Assembly: GCA_002395905.1 (NCBI GenBank)
Contig: DGVK01000229.1
Location: 1-7,581 of the forward strand
Length of the DNA: 7,581 nucleotides
Origin: Verrucomicrobia bacterium UBA4286
GTDB taxonomy: Bacteria; Verrucomicrobiota; Kiritimatiellia; RFP12; UBA1067
Direction of reading: 5' to 3'
The notes below the pieces were generated by a model, which saw only the letters and a list, made by a program, of their open reading frames with translations, had not been told where the DNA came from and ran no database searches. Positions within the stretch are counted from its first letter, which is position 1; every line of letters begins with the position of its first letter. Positions 1 through 6,331 of this stretch are shown here, piece after piece. Both the position numbers and the translations under genes were made by a program.

Positions 1-35
1 AGAAAAAATTGGGGAACCTCCAAGCATTTGCGCCC

Positions 36-64
36 TTGCCGCGTTTTGCGGCATTTGCTATAAT
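36..64 (+). promoter_or_regulatory. Sigma70-type promoter for the large-protein/chaperone operon
   Basis: The -35 element TTGCCG (36-41) lies 17 nt from a perfect TATAAT -10 (59-64). A TG at 56-57 makes it an extended -10 (TGCTATAAT). Transcription should start near position 71, giving a leader of about 72 nt before the ATG at 144. The spacer holds an inverted repeat, TGCCGC (37-42) and GCGGCA (48-53), which overlaps the -35. That repeat could be an operator, or the remains of a terminator of an upstream gene. The promoter assignment is strong by pattern; regulation through the palindrome is speculative. Confidence 0.8.
37..53. repeat. Short inverted repeat inside the promoter
   Basis: TGCCGC (37-42) and GCGGCA (48-53) form a perfect 6-bp stem with a 5-nt GTTTT loop, lying between the -35 and -10 elements. 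A TTT follows, so it could also be a weak intrinsic terminator of a gene ending left of the window. The same two arms recur at 6266-6271 and 6281-6286, upstream of the methylthiotransferase gene. Confidence 0.45.
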
Positions 65-130
65 ACCTCCATTGTCTGCTGTGTAACCTTTCGCGGCCTG
101 CCGTGTAGACAGGGCGTGACGGTTCAAAGC

Positions 131-137
131 AAAGGAG
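131..137 (+). promoter_or_regulatory. Shine-Dalgarno site of the large ORF
   Basis: AAAGGAG at 131-137 lies 6 nt before the ATG at 144. This near-ideal site fixes the start codon. An overlapping ORF beginning at the GTG at 116 lacks such a site and is only a shadow. The leader between about 71 and 130 can form a weak long-loop stem (73-79 with 105-111, including one G-U pair); I see no known riboswitch in it. Confidence 0.85.
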
Positions 138-143
138 ACTTCC

Positions 144-3100
144 ATGTCAAAAACTATTACAACAGAGCAGCTCAACGCAAACACGAGCGTCTACAGCGTG
201 GACGACTATCGCCATATGGTCAACTACGAGTCGGGAACGAACAAAGGATACGTGCGCTTTACAAAGGCGTCCGACGGCAAGCTCAAGATCGAAAAGTTCA
301 ACAACAAGATCGACGTACCGCTCTCCTGGCGCTCCAATGTAAGCGCGGCGCACAACAAGGCCGTGCGCGAAAAGTTCCTCTCCGCCATAGGGAACGACCT
401 CAGATACATGGGCGACGCCGCGAACACGATACGCAATACAATTCTCACGCCCAAAAATCCGGACGGGGACGTGGCCAGTCCAGGCAAGGCGCTCTCCCGC
501 CGCGAAGTGAAGAATGCGCTCGAACTGTTCGACGCCGAGTTCAACACAGGCTCCGGGCGCACCCGCATTCTTAAGAACTTCATGGAGCACGCGAAGATCG
601 AGTGCGGTTTCCACGGCTCCGACGACGAATTCGCTCGCGACTACCTCAAGACGAAGGACATCGGCGTCGACCACCGCTTCACCGAATACATCACCTCCAA
701 GGAAGGCGATGAAGCCAACGCCCTGCCGCAGCATCTGCGCATGGTCAAGAGCGAGGCGGAGTTCCGTAATCTCCTGCGTCTGCTCGGCAATCTCGTCGAC
801 AACGCTAAACAGCGCATAAGCGTCGAGACGACGTTGAAGTCCGTCGCGACGGCGCTCGCGAAGGACGGCGGCGAATACGGCACGAGGTTCACCGCCGACG
901 ACGATGGCAAGGTTCGCGCCGCGCTCGTGAAGCTGCTCGAAAAGGCGGACGTGACGGATGTCGATCTCGGTTTCGGCACGAAAAACACCGCGCTCGAAAT
1001 GTTCATAAAGAACGTCGTGCCGGTCCTCGTCAAGGAATGCGCGGCGAACATCAAGGACCTTCCCAAGAAGGACGACGCGGCGATCGCCTCGGTGCTCGAC
1101 GCCGACCTCAACATCGATCGGGTCTTCTCGCTCGCCAAGGATTTCATCGAAGGCGCCAAGAAGTCGGTCGAGGACACGAAGGACGCGCCCAAAGAAGGCG
1201 CGAGCGCTGACGCTGTCGACAAATACATCGCCGGCATGAAGCAGATCTTCGAAACGCAGATGGCGACGGTGAAGAAGGTGGCCGTGTTCAGCAAGGCGCG
1301 GGAGGTGTTCGTCCTCAACATGAACGGCGGCAAGCAGGCCAACCTCGAACTCGCGAAGGAAGTCGCCTCGCTCACGCCGGAGTTCCTCAAGGAGGCCAAG
1401 CTCGACATCTACACCGCTACATTCCTCAAGGACCATTTCGCCAGGAGCGTAGACGCCGAAGTCAAGAACGAAGGCGATTTCATGAAGAAGGCCAACGATG
1501 TCATAGAACACGTAAAGATTGCCGGACAGATCAACTTCGGCGAGAGATGGCAGACGAATCCCGACGCGAAGACGCTTGCGGACGTAAGGCTGAAGGCAGG
1601 CGGCAACGTGCAGAGCTTCATCGGCGAGATGGGCCGCAGAGTCGCCGAGATCGTCAACGATAAGAAAGGCGGCCTGCCGCTCTACGAAAAACTCATGAGC
1701 CTCACCTTGACGGCGATTCTCAACGAGAAGATACGCAACGCAGCCGGCTCCAACGGTCTCGCGCGCATCCATATCGACGCCGAATCCTTCGCCGATGTCG
1801 AGACACGCCTCAGGCGCACGGTCGACGCCTACTGCGCGTTCCGCGACGACAAGGGGGCGGTAATCGCAGAGAAGGCCGTAGACGCGTTCAGGCGCCAGCT
1901 CGACAGACTAAAGGATAAAAACAATATCAGCCAGCAGGCCTACAACACGCTGCTCACGGACTTCCAGAACCGCATGAAGACCGCGTTCAACAACGCCGTG
2001 ACGAGGTTCCTGTCTGTGGCGCCGCGCGCCGCCGATCTCGACGCAGCCGAGACAAAGGAGGCGGATATCACGATTCTTGTGAACGCTCTCAACGAGGAGA
2101 AGGGAGCGGTGCTCGCCGACATGCGCGAACGCATTGCGACGATGGTTCTCACGCGCGGCTTCAACCAGGACGTCCGCAAAGCGCTCATAACCGACATGAA
2201 CGAGCGCATCAACGAATGCGCCGACAAGCTCAAGCAGGACGGCGTCACGACCAAGTTCACGACCAGCGACGCCACGATGGACGAGGCTCTCAAGAAGCTG
2301 TACTACAAAGTGCTCGCCGACAAGTGCGGCAGCAAGGCGATAGCAGGACAGCGCATCGACAACAGCTTCGTGGACAAGATCAAGAGCGCGTTCTATTCGG
2401 CGACGAAGGATCTCGTCAAGAACGCCAACAGGCTCGCGGAGACCGTGGACAAAGAGCTCAAGACGATGGCGGGCGTCGCAATCGCCGACCTCTTCGAGAC
2501 CCGTGAGTCGCGCAGGAACTACAAGACCGACCTGTCGAAGAAGGAATACGAGGCGATGCAGGAAAGCCTGCGCGCCGACCTGATTCTCGCGCTCAAGACC
2601 AGAACAGACGAGCTGAAACGCACGTATCTGCTCAATCCCGAGGCGTATACAAAGAAAAATGTCTGCGACTTCAAAGCCGTCGGCGAGATATTCGACCATG
2701 TCGGCAAGGACGGATTCTACACGCAGGACAGCATCAACCGCATCTTCGAAGACATCATCGGCGCCCGCCAATCGGCAGTGCTCGCGTGGATAACCAATCC
2801 CACCGGTCCGGACGGCAAGGGCACGCTCGAGGGCGATTTGATCGCAGGCGAAATGCAGCGCCTTGCAGAGTCCACCGCCGGCAAGGCTGGCGAATACGCC
2901 GCAAAGCTCCCCGCGAACGAACGCACCAACATAGTCTCGGCCGCGGTCAAGGCCGTTCTCGCCAGCGCCGAGAAGTACGCCCAATCCTATTCGTGCGGCG
3001 GCAAGGCCGCTTTCATGAAGCGCGTCTCCGAAGAGGTGCAGGCGATCGTGGACAGGCGCGTCGAGACGCAGGCGAAGTTCCGCGAACAGGTCGTAAAGGA

Positions 3101-4883
3101 TGCGGCTCCCTTTATCGCGAAGTATGTCGACGCCCTCAGAACCGGCAAGAAGGACGGCGCGCAGGTCGCGACCGACAAACTGAACTCGGTCCTGGACGAA
3201 ATCAGCCGGCAGAAGGAGCCTCCCGCCGCCAAGGGATTCGCGTTCGCGTTCGACGGAATGCTCAGGAAGCTCGTCGACGACCGCACCGACATGAAGATGG
3301 ACGAGTTCCTCGCCTACTCCGCCAAGGTGACGGCCGCCTACGAGAAGTGCATACCCGCCTTCAACGAGGCGCTCGAACGCAGCCGCGAGGAGTTCAAGGC
3401 GGCTGGTGCGACCGACGACGACCTAAAGTTCTTCGACGAGAAGCTCGCGCCGGTGATGCGCGGCAACATCGAGACCAATCTGCAGAAGAATATCGACGCC
3501 CCGAATCTGTCGGAAAACGCCGCCGCCTACGGACGGGTCTCGGCCGAGGGAATCGCAAGGCTGATGAAGATCGCCATCAAAGAGGCCGACATGTCCAATC
3601 CGACGAGCCTCCATGCAATGCTCTCCGAAATGGGGATGAAGATCCTCTACAGCGACGTCGACACCGACAAAGCCACTCAAGAGGCCGTCGCGACGTGGAT
3701 GAAGTCGCCCGAAGTGCAGAAACTCGTCGGCGAGCTGCGCCGTGCCAAAATGACGATCGTCGCATGCGGCGAAAACTCGATGTGCCAGGCCGCGAAGGAC
3801 GCCCGCGCCAAGATCGACGAGTTCAAAAACGCGCTGAGAGGCGCCATAATGGGACTCAAGACCTCGCTGCTGGAGACGACCTTCAACACCACGCAGATCG
3901 CGCCGGCCATGAATCTGTTCAAGATCTGGCTCAAGCAGTACGATCTGCCGGACATCAAGGTCACTTCGGCGCAGGGGGATGTGATCAAGCTCGTCGAGGC
4001 CGCCGAACGGCACTTCAATATGCGCATCGCCGAGATGCAGCGGAAAATCGCCTTCAACCCGGACACGAAGGAGCCGCTCCTCTCCGCCGACTACCTGAAG
4101 GACTTCACCAGCTACCTCAACAGAATCGGTACGCAGGCGATGTTCTCCGCGCTGTCGACAAAACTCATAAACAGCCGCATGGACGAAATAATCGCCAAGC
4201 CCGAAAACACCGACCTGTACAACTACAAAGAGCAATACGGCAACGATGAAGAAGCCAATGTCCGCAGGTATGTGATGCAGCAGAACGCCTCCGACCTTTC
4301 AATCGTGATAGGCGACATTCTATATCGCACCGAGCAGACGATGAAAGAAGTCGTCGTTTCGCTCGAGGATATGAAGAGGTGGGAAGATGTGATACAGCGC
4401 GAATTCACGAGCATGGTATCCGACGAGTCCGTCCGGCTGGAGCAGTTCCACAAGTTCGCGCGCTCGCGCATCGCCATGATGACGGCGATCGACATCGATA
4501 CGATCAGCGGAGAGGCTGCCATCGTGAACAACGTGATGAACGCGCTCAAAGACTACTTCAACGGCGAGGATATCTTCCACAGCACGAAGCTGACCGCGTC
4601 GTTCATCAAAAAGAACAAGGTGGATCTCCCCGCGCTCGTCCAGTATCTTACAGATATGACGAGAAAGACCGTGCACGATACGATCAAGAACCTTAAGGAG
4701 CGCGCCATGCAAAACGTGCAGCCGGGCGCAGCACCGTACGACCTGCTGCCTTCGGTCAAGGAACTCACCAAGACGTTCAAAAATATCGCCAAAAGCTACG
4801 TCGAAACAACGGCGGATGACAAGAAGCTCCCTCATGCGGCAGCGCTCAAGGCGATCGCCAAGGAACTGAAACCCAAGAAATAA
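144..4883 (+). CDS. Giant helical protein of unknown function, candidate type III secretion effector
   Basis: I do not recognise a family for this 1579-residue protein. It reads as almost continuous amphipathic helix rich in Lys, Asp, Glu and Ala, with few Cys, no signal peptide and no membrane segment. The first ~25 residues are rich in Ser, Thr and Asn, as in type III export signals. Residues ~35-60 (GYVRFTKASDGKLKIEKF and onward) look like short beta strands, the place where class I chaperones usually bind effectors. A conserved-looking helical block (ALSRREVKNALELFD) spans ~116-130, and the protein ends in a basic KELKPKK tail. I see no catalytic motif. It starts the operon and is followed after 14 nt by two CesT-like chaperone genes, the usual effector-chaperone order. 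Composition matches its neighbours and no frameshift is visible. The ORF is certain; the effector role is inference. A large cytoplasmic scaffold or surface protein remains possible. Confidence 0.6.
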   Translation: MSKTITTEQLNANTSVYSVDDYRHMVNYESGTNKGYVRFTKASDGKLKIEKFNNKIDVPLSWRSNVSAAHNKAVREKFLSAIGNDLRYMGDAANTIRNTILTPKNPDGDVASPGKALSRREVKNALELFDAEFNTGSGRTRILKNFMEHAKIECGFHGSDDEFARDYLKTKDIGVDHRFTEYITSKEGDEANALPQHLRMVKSEAEFRNLLRLLGNLVDNAKQRISVETTLKSVATALAKDGGEYGTRFTADDDGKVRAALVKLLEKADVTDVDLGFGTKNTALEMFIKNVVPVLVKECAANIKDLPKKDDAAIASVLDADLNIDRVFSLAKDFIEGAKKSVEDTKDAPKEGASADAVDKYIAGMKQIFETQMATVKKVAVFSKAREVFVLNMNGGKQANLELAKEVASLTPEFLKEAKLDIYTATFLKDHFARSVDAEVKNEGDFMKKANDVIEHVKIAGQINFGERWQTNPDAKTLADVRLKAGGNVQSFIGEMGRRVAEIVNDKKGGLPLYEKLMSLTLTAILNEKIRNAAGSNGLARIHIDAESFADVETRLRRTVDAYCAFRDDKGAVIAEKAVDAFRRQLDRLKDKNNISQQAYNTLLTDFQNRMKTAFNNAVTRFLSVAPRAADLDAAETKEADITILVNALNEEKGAVLADMRERIATMVLTRGFNQDVRKALITDMNERINECADKLKQDGVTTKFTTSDATMDEALKKLYYKVLADKCGSKAIAGQRIDNSFVDKIKSAFYSATKDLVKNANRLAETVDKELKTMAGVAIADLFETRESRRNYKTDLSKKEYEAMQESLRADLILALKTRTDELKRTYLLNPEAYTKKNVCDFKAVGEIFDHVGKDGFYTQDSINRIFEDIIGARQSAVLAWITNPTGPDGKGTLEGDLIAGEMQRLAESTAGKAGEYAAKLPANERTNIVSAAVKAVLASAEKYAQSYSCGGKAAFMKRVSEEVQAIVDRRVETQAKFREQVVKDAAPFIAKYVDALRTGKKDGAQVATDKLNSVLDEISRQKEPPAAKGFAFAFDGMLRKLVDDRTDMKMDEFLAYSAKVTAAYEKCIPAFNEALERSREEFKAAGATDDDLKFFDEKLAPVMRGNIETNLQKNIDAPNLSENAAAYGRVSAEGIARLMKIAIKEADMSNPTSLHAMLSEMGMKILYSDVDTDKATQEAVATWMKSPEVQKLVGELRRAKMTIVACGENSMCQAAKDARAKIDEFKNALRGAIMGLKTSLLETTFNTTQIAPAMNLFKIWLKQYDLPDIKVTSAQGDVIKLVEAAERHFNMRIAEMQRKIAFNPDTKEPLLSADYLKDFTSYLNRIGTQAMFSALSTKLINSRMDEIIAKPENTDLYNYKEQYGNDEEANVRRYVMQQNASDLSIVIGDILYRTEQTMKEVVVSLEDMKRWEDVIQREFTSMVSDESVRLEQFHKFARSRIAMMTAIDIDTISGEAAIVNNVMNALKDYFNGEDIFHSTKLTASFIKKNKVDLPALVQYLTDMTRKTVHDTIKNLKERAMQNVQPGAAPYDLLPSVKELTKTFKNIAKSYVETTADDKKLPHAAALKAIAKELKPKK

Positions 4884-4885
4884 CC

Positions 4886-4890
4886 AGGAG
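4886..4890 (+). promoter_or_regulatory. Shine-Dalgarno site of the first chaperone-like gene
   Basis: AGGAG at 4886-4890 lies 7 nt before the ATG at 4898 and begins just after the TAA stop (4881-4883) of the large ORF. It supports translation from the same mRNA. Confidence 0.8.
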
Positions 4891-4897
4891 AAACGCC

Positions 4898-5350
4898 ATG
4901 ACATATGAAGAACTGATCGAGGCAACAGGAGTTGAAATCGGCATCGCGGGGTTCACCCCCGATGCCGACGGGGTCTGCGTGCTCTCTTCCGAAATAGGAG
5001 AAATCGTGATCATGGACGTCAAAGAGCCGCGCGAGACGGTGCTTCTCAACGCGACGGTTTGCGACGTCCCTCCGGATGCGGGGGCGGCGCTTATGGAGGC
5101 TCTAAGAGCGAACCGCGGCTTCAAGGGCACGAAAGGCGCGACGCTTTCAGTGGATCCCGAGACAAAGAGGTTCGAGCTTTCGCAGTATTCCTTCCTGGAA
5201 AGCCTCGATCCCGACAGTTTCGTGGCGATGGTGGAGGACTTCGCGACCACTCTCGTAGATGTGCGCGAAAAGCTCGAGGGCGCCTCGCTCGCGAACGCCG
5301 GCGCAGACGGGCTCTCCAACCTCGGCCTCGGAGACTTCATAAAGGTCTAG
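4898..5350 (+). CDS. CesT-like class I type III secretion chaperone (first of two)
   Basis: This 150-residue acidic protein fits the CesT/Tir-chaperone plan. An N-terminal helix (TYEELIEATGVEIGI, 2-16) is followed by a strand with the GVCVLSSEIGEIVIMD pattern (25-40). A further strand (TVLLNATVCDVP, 47-58) leads to the hallmark helix and turn ALMEALRANRGFKGTKGATLSVD (64-86). Next come strand FELSQYSFLESLD (92-104) and a C-terminal helix SFVAMVEDFATTLVDVREKL (107-126). The last ~24 residues are Gly/Ala-rich and probably disordered. Such proteins are cytosolic dimers that bind the N-terminus of an effector and keep it export-competent. The gene sits 14 nt after the giant ORF, with its own Shine-Dalgarno, and 4 nt before a related gene. 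The fold was recognised by eye and sequence identity across this family is always low. YbjN-like proteins share a similar fold and are the main alternative. Confidence 0.7.
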   Translation: MTYEELIEATGVEIGIAGFTPDADGVCVLSSEIGEIVIMDVKEPRETVLLNATVCDVPPDAGAALMEALRANRGFKGTKGATLSVDPETKRFELSQYSFLESLDPDSFVAMVEDFATTLVDVREKLEGASLANAGADGLSNLGLGDFIKV

Positions 5351-5354
5351 CCGG

Positions 5355-5771
5355 ATGTCGTTCGACGAAACATTGGCGTCTCTGGGCAAAGAACTCGGCC
5401 TGCCGCTTGAAGTTCAAGACGGCAGAGCCGTGTTCGAGGCCTCGTTCGGCGATGACGGCGAAGACCCCGTCACGGTGGAGATCTCATCTGATGACGACGG
5501 TCGGTTCGCGGTTCTTTCCACAGACATAGGCGAACTGCCGCAGAACGACGTCGAGGCGCTTGCGACGACGATGCTGGAGGCCAACCACCTTTTCGCGGCG
5601 ACTGGAGGCGCGGCGCTTTCGGTCGAGGGCGACAGGGCGATGCTGGAGAGGCGCGTGAGGCTGGAGGAACTGTCGCGCGGCGAGGGCGCGAACGTCATCT
5701 ATCCATTCATCGGTCTGGCGGTGCAATGGAGGCGAAAACTTATTCCTCAACTTTCCCCATTGACATTCTGA
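5355..5771 (+). CDS. CesT-like class I type III secretion chaperone (second of two)
   Basis: This 138-residue acidic protein is related to its upstream neighbour. Its N-terminal helix FDETLASLGKELGLPLEV (3-20) is typical of CesT-family chaperones. A strand region FAVLSTDIGELP (51-62) precedes a helix-turn-strand block, ALATTMLEANHLFAATGGAALSVEGD (68-93). That block lines up with the ANRGFKGTKGATLSVD segment of the first protein. A strand MLERRVRLEELS (96-107) and a C-terminal helix ending in VQWRRKL (123-129) match the family plan. The start follows the TAG of the first gene by only 4 nt. The only Shine-Dalgarno candidate is AAGG at 5342-5345 inside the upstream gene, 9 nt away, so translation is probably coupled. 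It may pair with the first protein or serve another part of the large protein. The role is inferred from fold pattern and context. Confidence 0.65.
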   Translation: MSFDETLASLGKELGLPLEVQDGRAVFEASFGDDGEDPVTVEISSDDDGRFAVLSTDIGELPQNDVEALATTMLEANHLFAATGGAALSVEGDRAMLERRVRLEELSRGEGANVIYPFIGLAVQWRRKLIPQLSPLTF

Positions 5772-5787
5772 AAAAATATGAGATAAT
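5760..5787 (+). promoter_or_regulatory. Strong sigma70-type promoter for the glycogen-binding-domain gene
   Basis: A perfect -35 TTGACA (5760-5765) is followed after 16 nt by GATAAT (5782-5787). TG at 5779-5780 makes an extended -10. Transcription should begin near 5794, about 60 nt before the ATG at 5855. The -35 overlaps the last codons of the second chaperone gene, so the downstream gene has its own promoter. I see no terminator between the two genes, and read-through from the operon is possible. The leader holds a small hairpin (GTCG 5809-5812, loop AAA, CGAC 5816-5819) just before the Shine-Dalgarno. Confidence 0.8.
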
Positions 5788-5854
5788 ATTCCGCCGTTTG
5801 TCCGGATAGTCGAAACGACCGTCCAGGCAGAAAAAAAGGAAAGTGACACCGATC

Positions 5855-6208
5855 ATGAAGATCAAAAACACCAAGAAGGCGCCCGAGCAAAAGGTGGTTG
5901 CCAGAAAAACGGCGAAGGCCGCGGCTCCCAAGGCTGCAAAGGCCGCCAAGCAGTCCGTGACGTTCACGGTCCATGCCGAAAAGGGCAAGGCCGTTTATGT
6001 TGCAGGCGAATTCAACGAGTGGGATCCCGCAGCCAAGAAGATGGCGTACAAGGCGCGCAGGGGCGTGTATGAGGCCACAGTAAACCTCAAGCCCGGCACA
6101 TACCAGTACAAGTTCGTCATCGACGGCGTCTGGTGCGCCGACCCGCAGAATGCGGAGTCCGTCGCGAACGACCAGGGCACCTTCAACTCGATCATAACCG
6201 TCAAGTGA
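5855..6208 (+). CDS. Small glycogen-binding (CBM48/AMPK-type) protein with Lys/Ala-rich tail
   Basis: This protein is 117 residues from the ATG at 5855. AAAGGA (5835-5840) precedes that ATG by 14 nt, a little far. The in-frame GTG at 5843 is only 2 nt from it and is less likely. Residues 1-33 are basic and low in complexity, rich in Lys and Ala with AAAPKAAKAAK, like histone H1 tails. Residues ~34-117 form one carbohydrate-binding module of the AMPK-beta/isoamylase N-terminal type. The signatures are VYVAGEFNEWDP (47-58), GVYEATVNLKPGTYQYKFVIDGVW (70-93), then DPQNAE and NDQGTFNSIITV (96-116). Family knowledge says such modules bind alpha-glucans such as glycogen. No catalytic domain is attached, so it may be an adaptor or glycogen-associated protein. 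The basic tail might bind nucleic acid or another acidic partner, but nothing here shows it. It is a single-gene unit with its own promoter and terminator. Confidence 0.88.
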   Translation: MKIKNTKKAPEQKVVARKTAKAAAPKAAKAAKQSVTFTVHAEKGKAVYVAGEFNEWDPAAKKMAYKARRGVYEATVNLKPGTYQYKFVIDGVWCADPQNAESVANDQGTFNSIITVK

Positions 6209-6233
6209 CGGCGCCGGCGTTGTCGGCAGCAGC

Positions 6234-6266
6234 GGGGCGCCTCCTGCAGGGGCGCCCCTTGCTTTT
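6234..6266 (+). terminator. Intrinsic terminator after the glycogen-binding-domain gene
   Basis: GGGGCGCC (6234-6241) pairs perfectly with GGCGCCCC (6251-6258). A T-G and a C-G pair extend the stem to 10 bp around a CTGCA loop (6244-6248). A T-rich run TTGCTTTT (6259-6266) follows. The hairpin begins 25 nt past the stop codon at 6208. The tail is interrupted by GC, so termination may be incomplete. Confidence 0.75.
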
Positions 6267-6286
6267 GCCGCGCTTGCGCTGCGGCA
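6265..6286. repeat. Second copy of the TTGCCGCG / GCGGCA inverted repeat
   Basis: TGCCGC (6266-6271) and GCGGCA (6281-6286) make a 6-bp stem around a 9-nt loop, directly after the terminator. The left arm with its flanks (TTGCCGCG, 6265-6272) is identical to 36-43 in the first promoter. An alternative smaller hairpin, GCGC-TT-GCGC, sits at 6270-6279. The repeat lies 28 nt upstream of the next -10 element. Confidence 0.4.
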
Positions 6287-6311
6287 GGCGACACACGGGC
6301 GCACTTAAGTT

Positions 6312-6320
6312 TGGTATAAT
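6312..6320 (+). promoter_or_regulatory. Extended -10 promoter giving a near-leaderless mRNA
   Basis: TGGTATAAT (6312-6320) is a perfect TATAAT with an extended -10 TG. I see no good -35 at 16-18 nt spacing (the sequence there is ACACACGG-like). Transcription should start about 7 nt downstream of the -10, near 6327, only about 5 nt before the ATG at 6332. No Shine-Dalgarno precedes that ATG. Confidence 0.7.
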
Positions 6321-6331
6321 ATGCTGTCCCG

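Noticed and set aside
3..23. Hairpin TTGGGG/CCTCCAA next to an A-run, resembling a terminator read on the - strand
   Set aside because: The stem is short with a 3-nt loop and a G-T pair, and no - strand gene lies to its right that it could terminate.
116..574. 152-codon ORF starting at GTG 116, overlapping the start of the large gene
   Set aside because: It lacks a Shine-Dalgarno, has Arg/Gln-rich shadow composition, and the strong AAAGGAG serves the ATG at 144 instead.
147..1772. Open frame of 541 codons on the - strand, plus others at 1908-2984, 3423-4235 and 4320-4925
   Set aside because: All are antisense to the large + strand ORF, whose G/C-biased third positions suppress stops on the opposite strand. 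Their translations are Arg/Val/Leu/Glu-rich without known motifs, and none has a matching promoter or Shine-Dalgarno.
2786..4249. 487-codon + strand ORF overlapping the large gene in another frame
   Set aside because: Its translation is dominated by Arg, Gly and Gln, typical of an out-of-frame reading of GC-rich coding DNA. It begins inside the large gene with no own signals.
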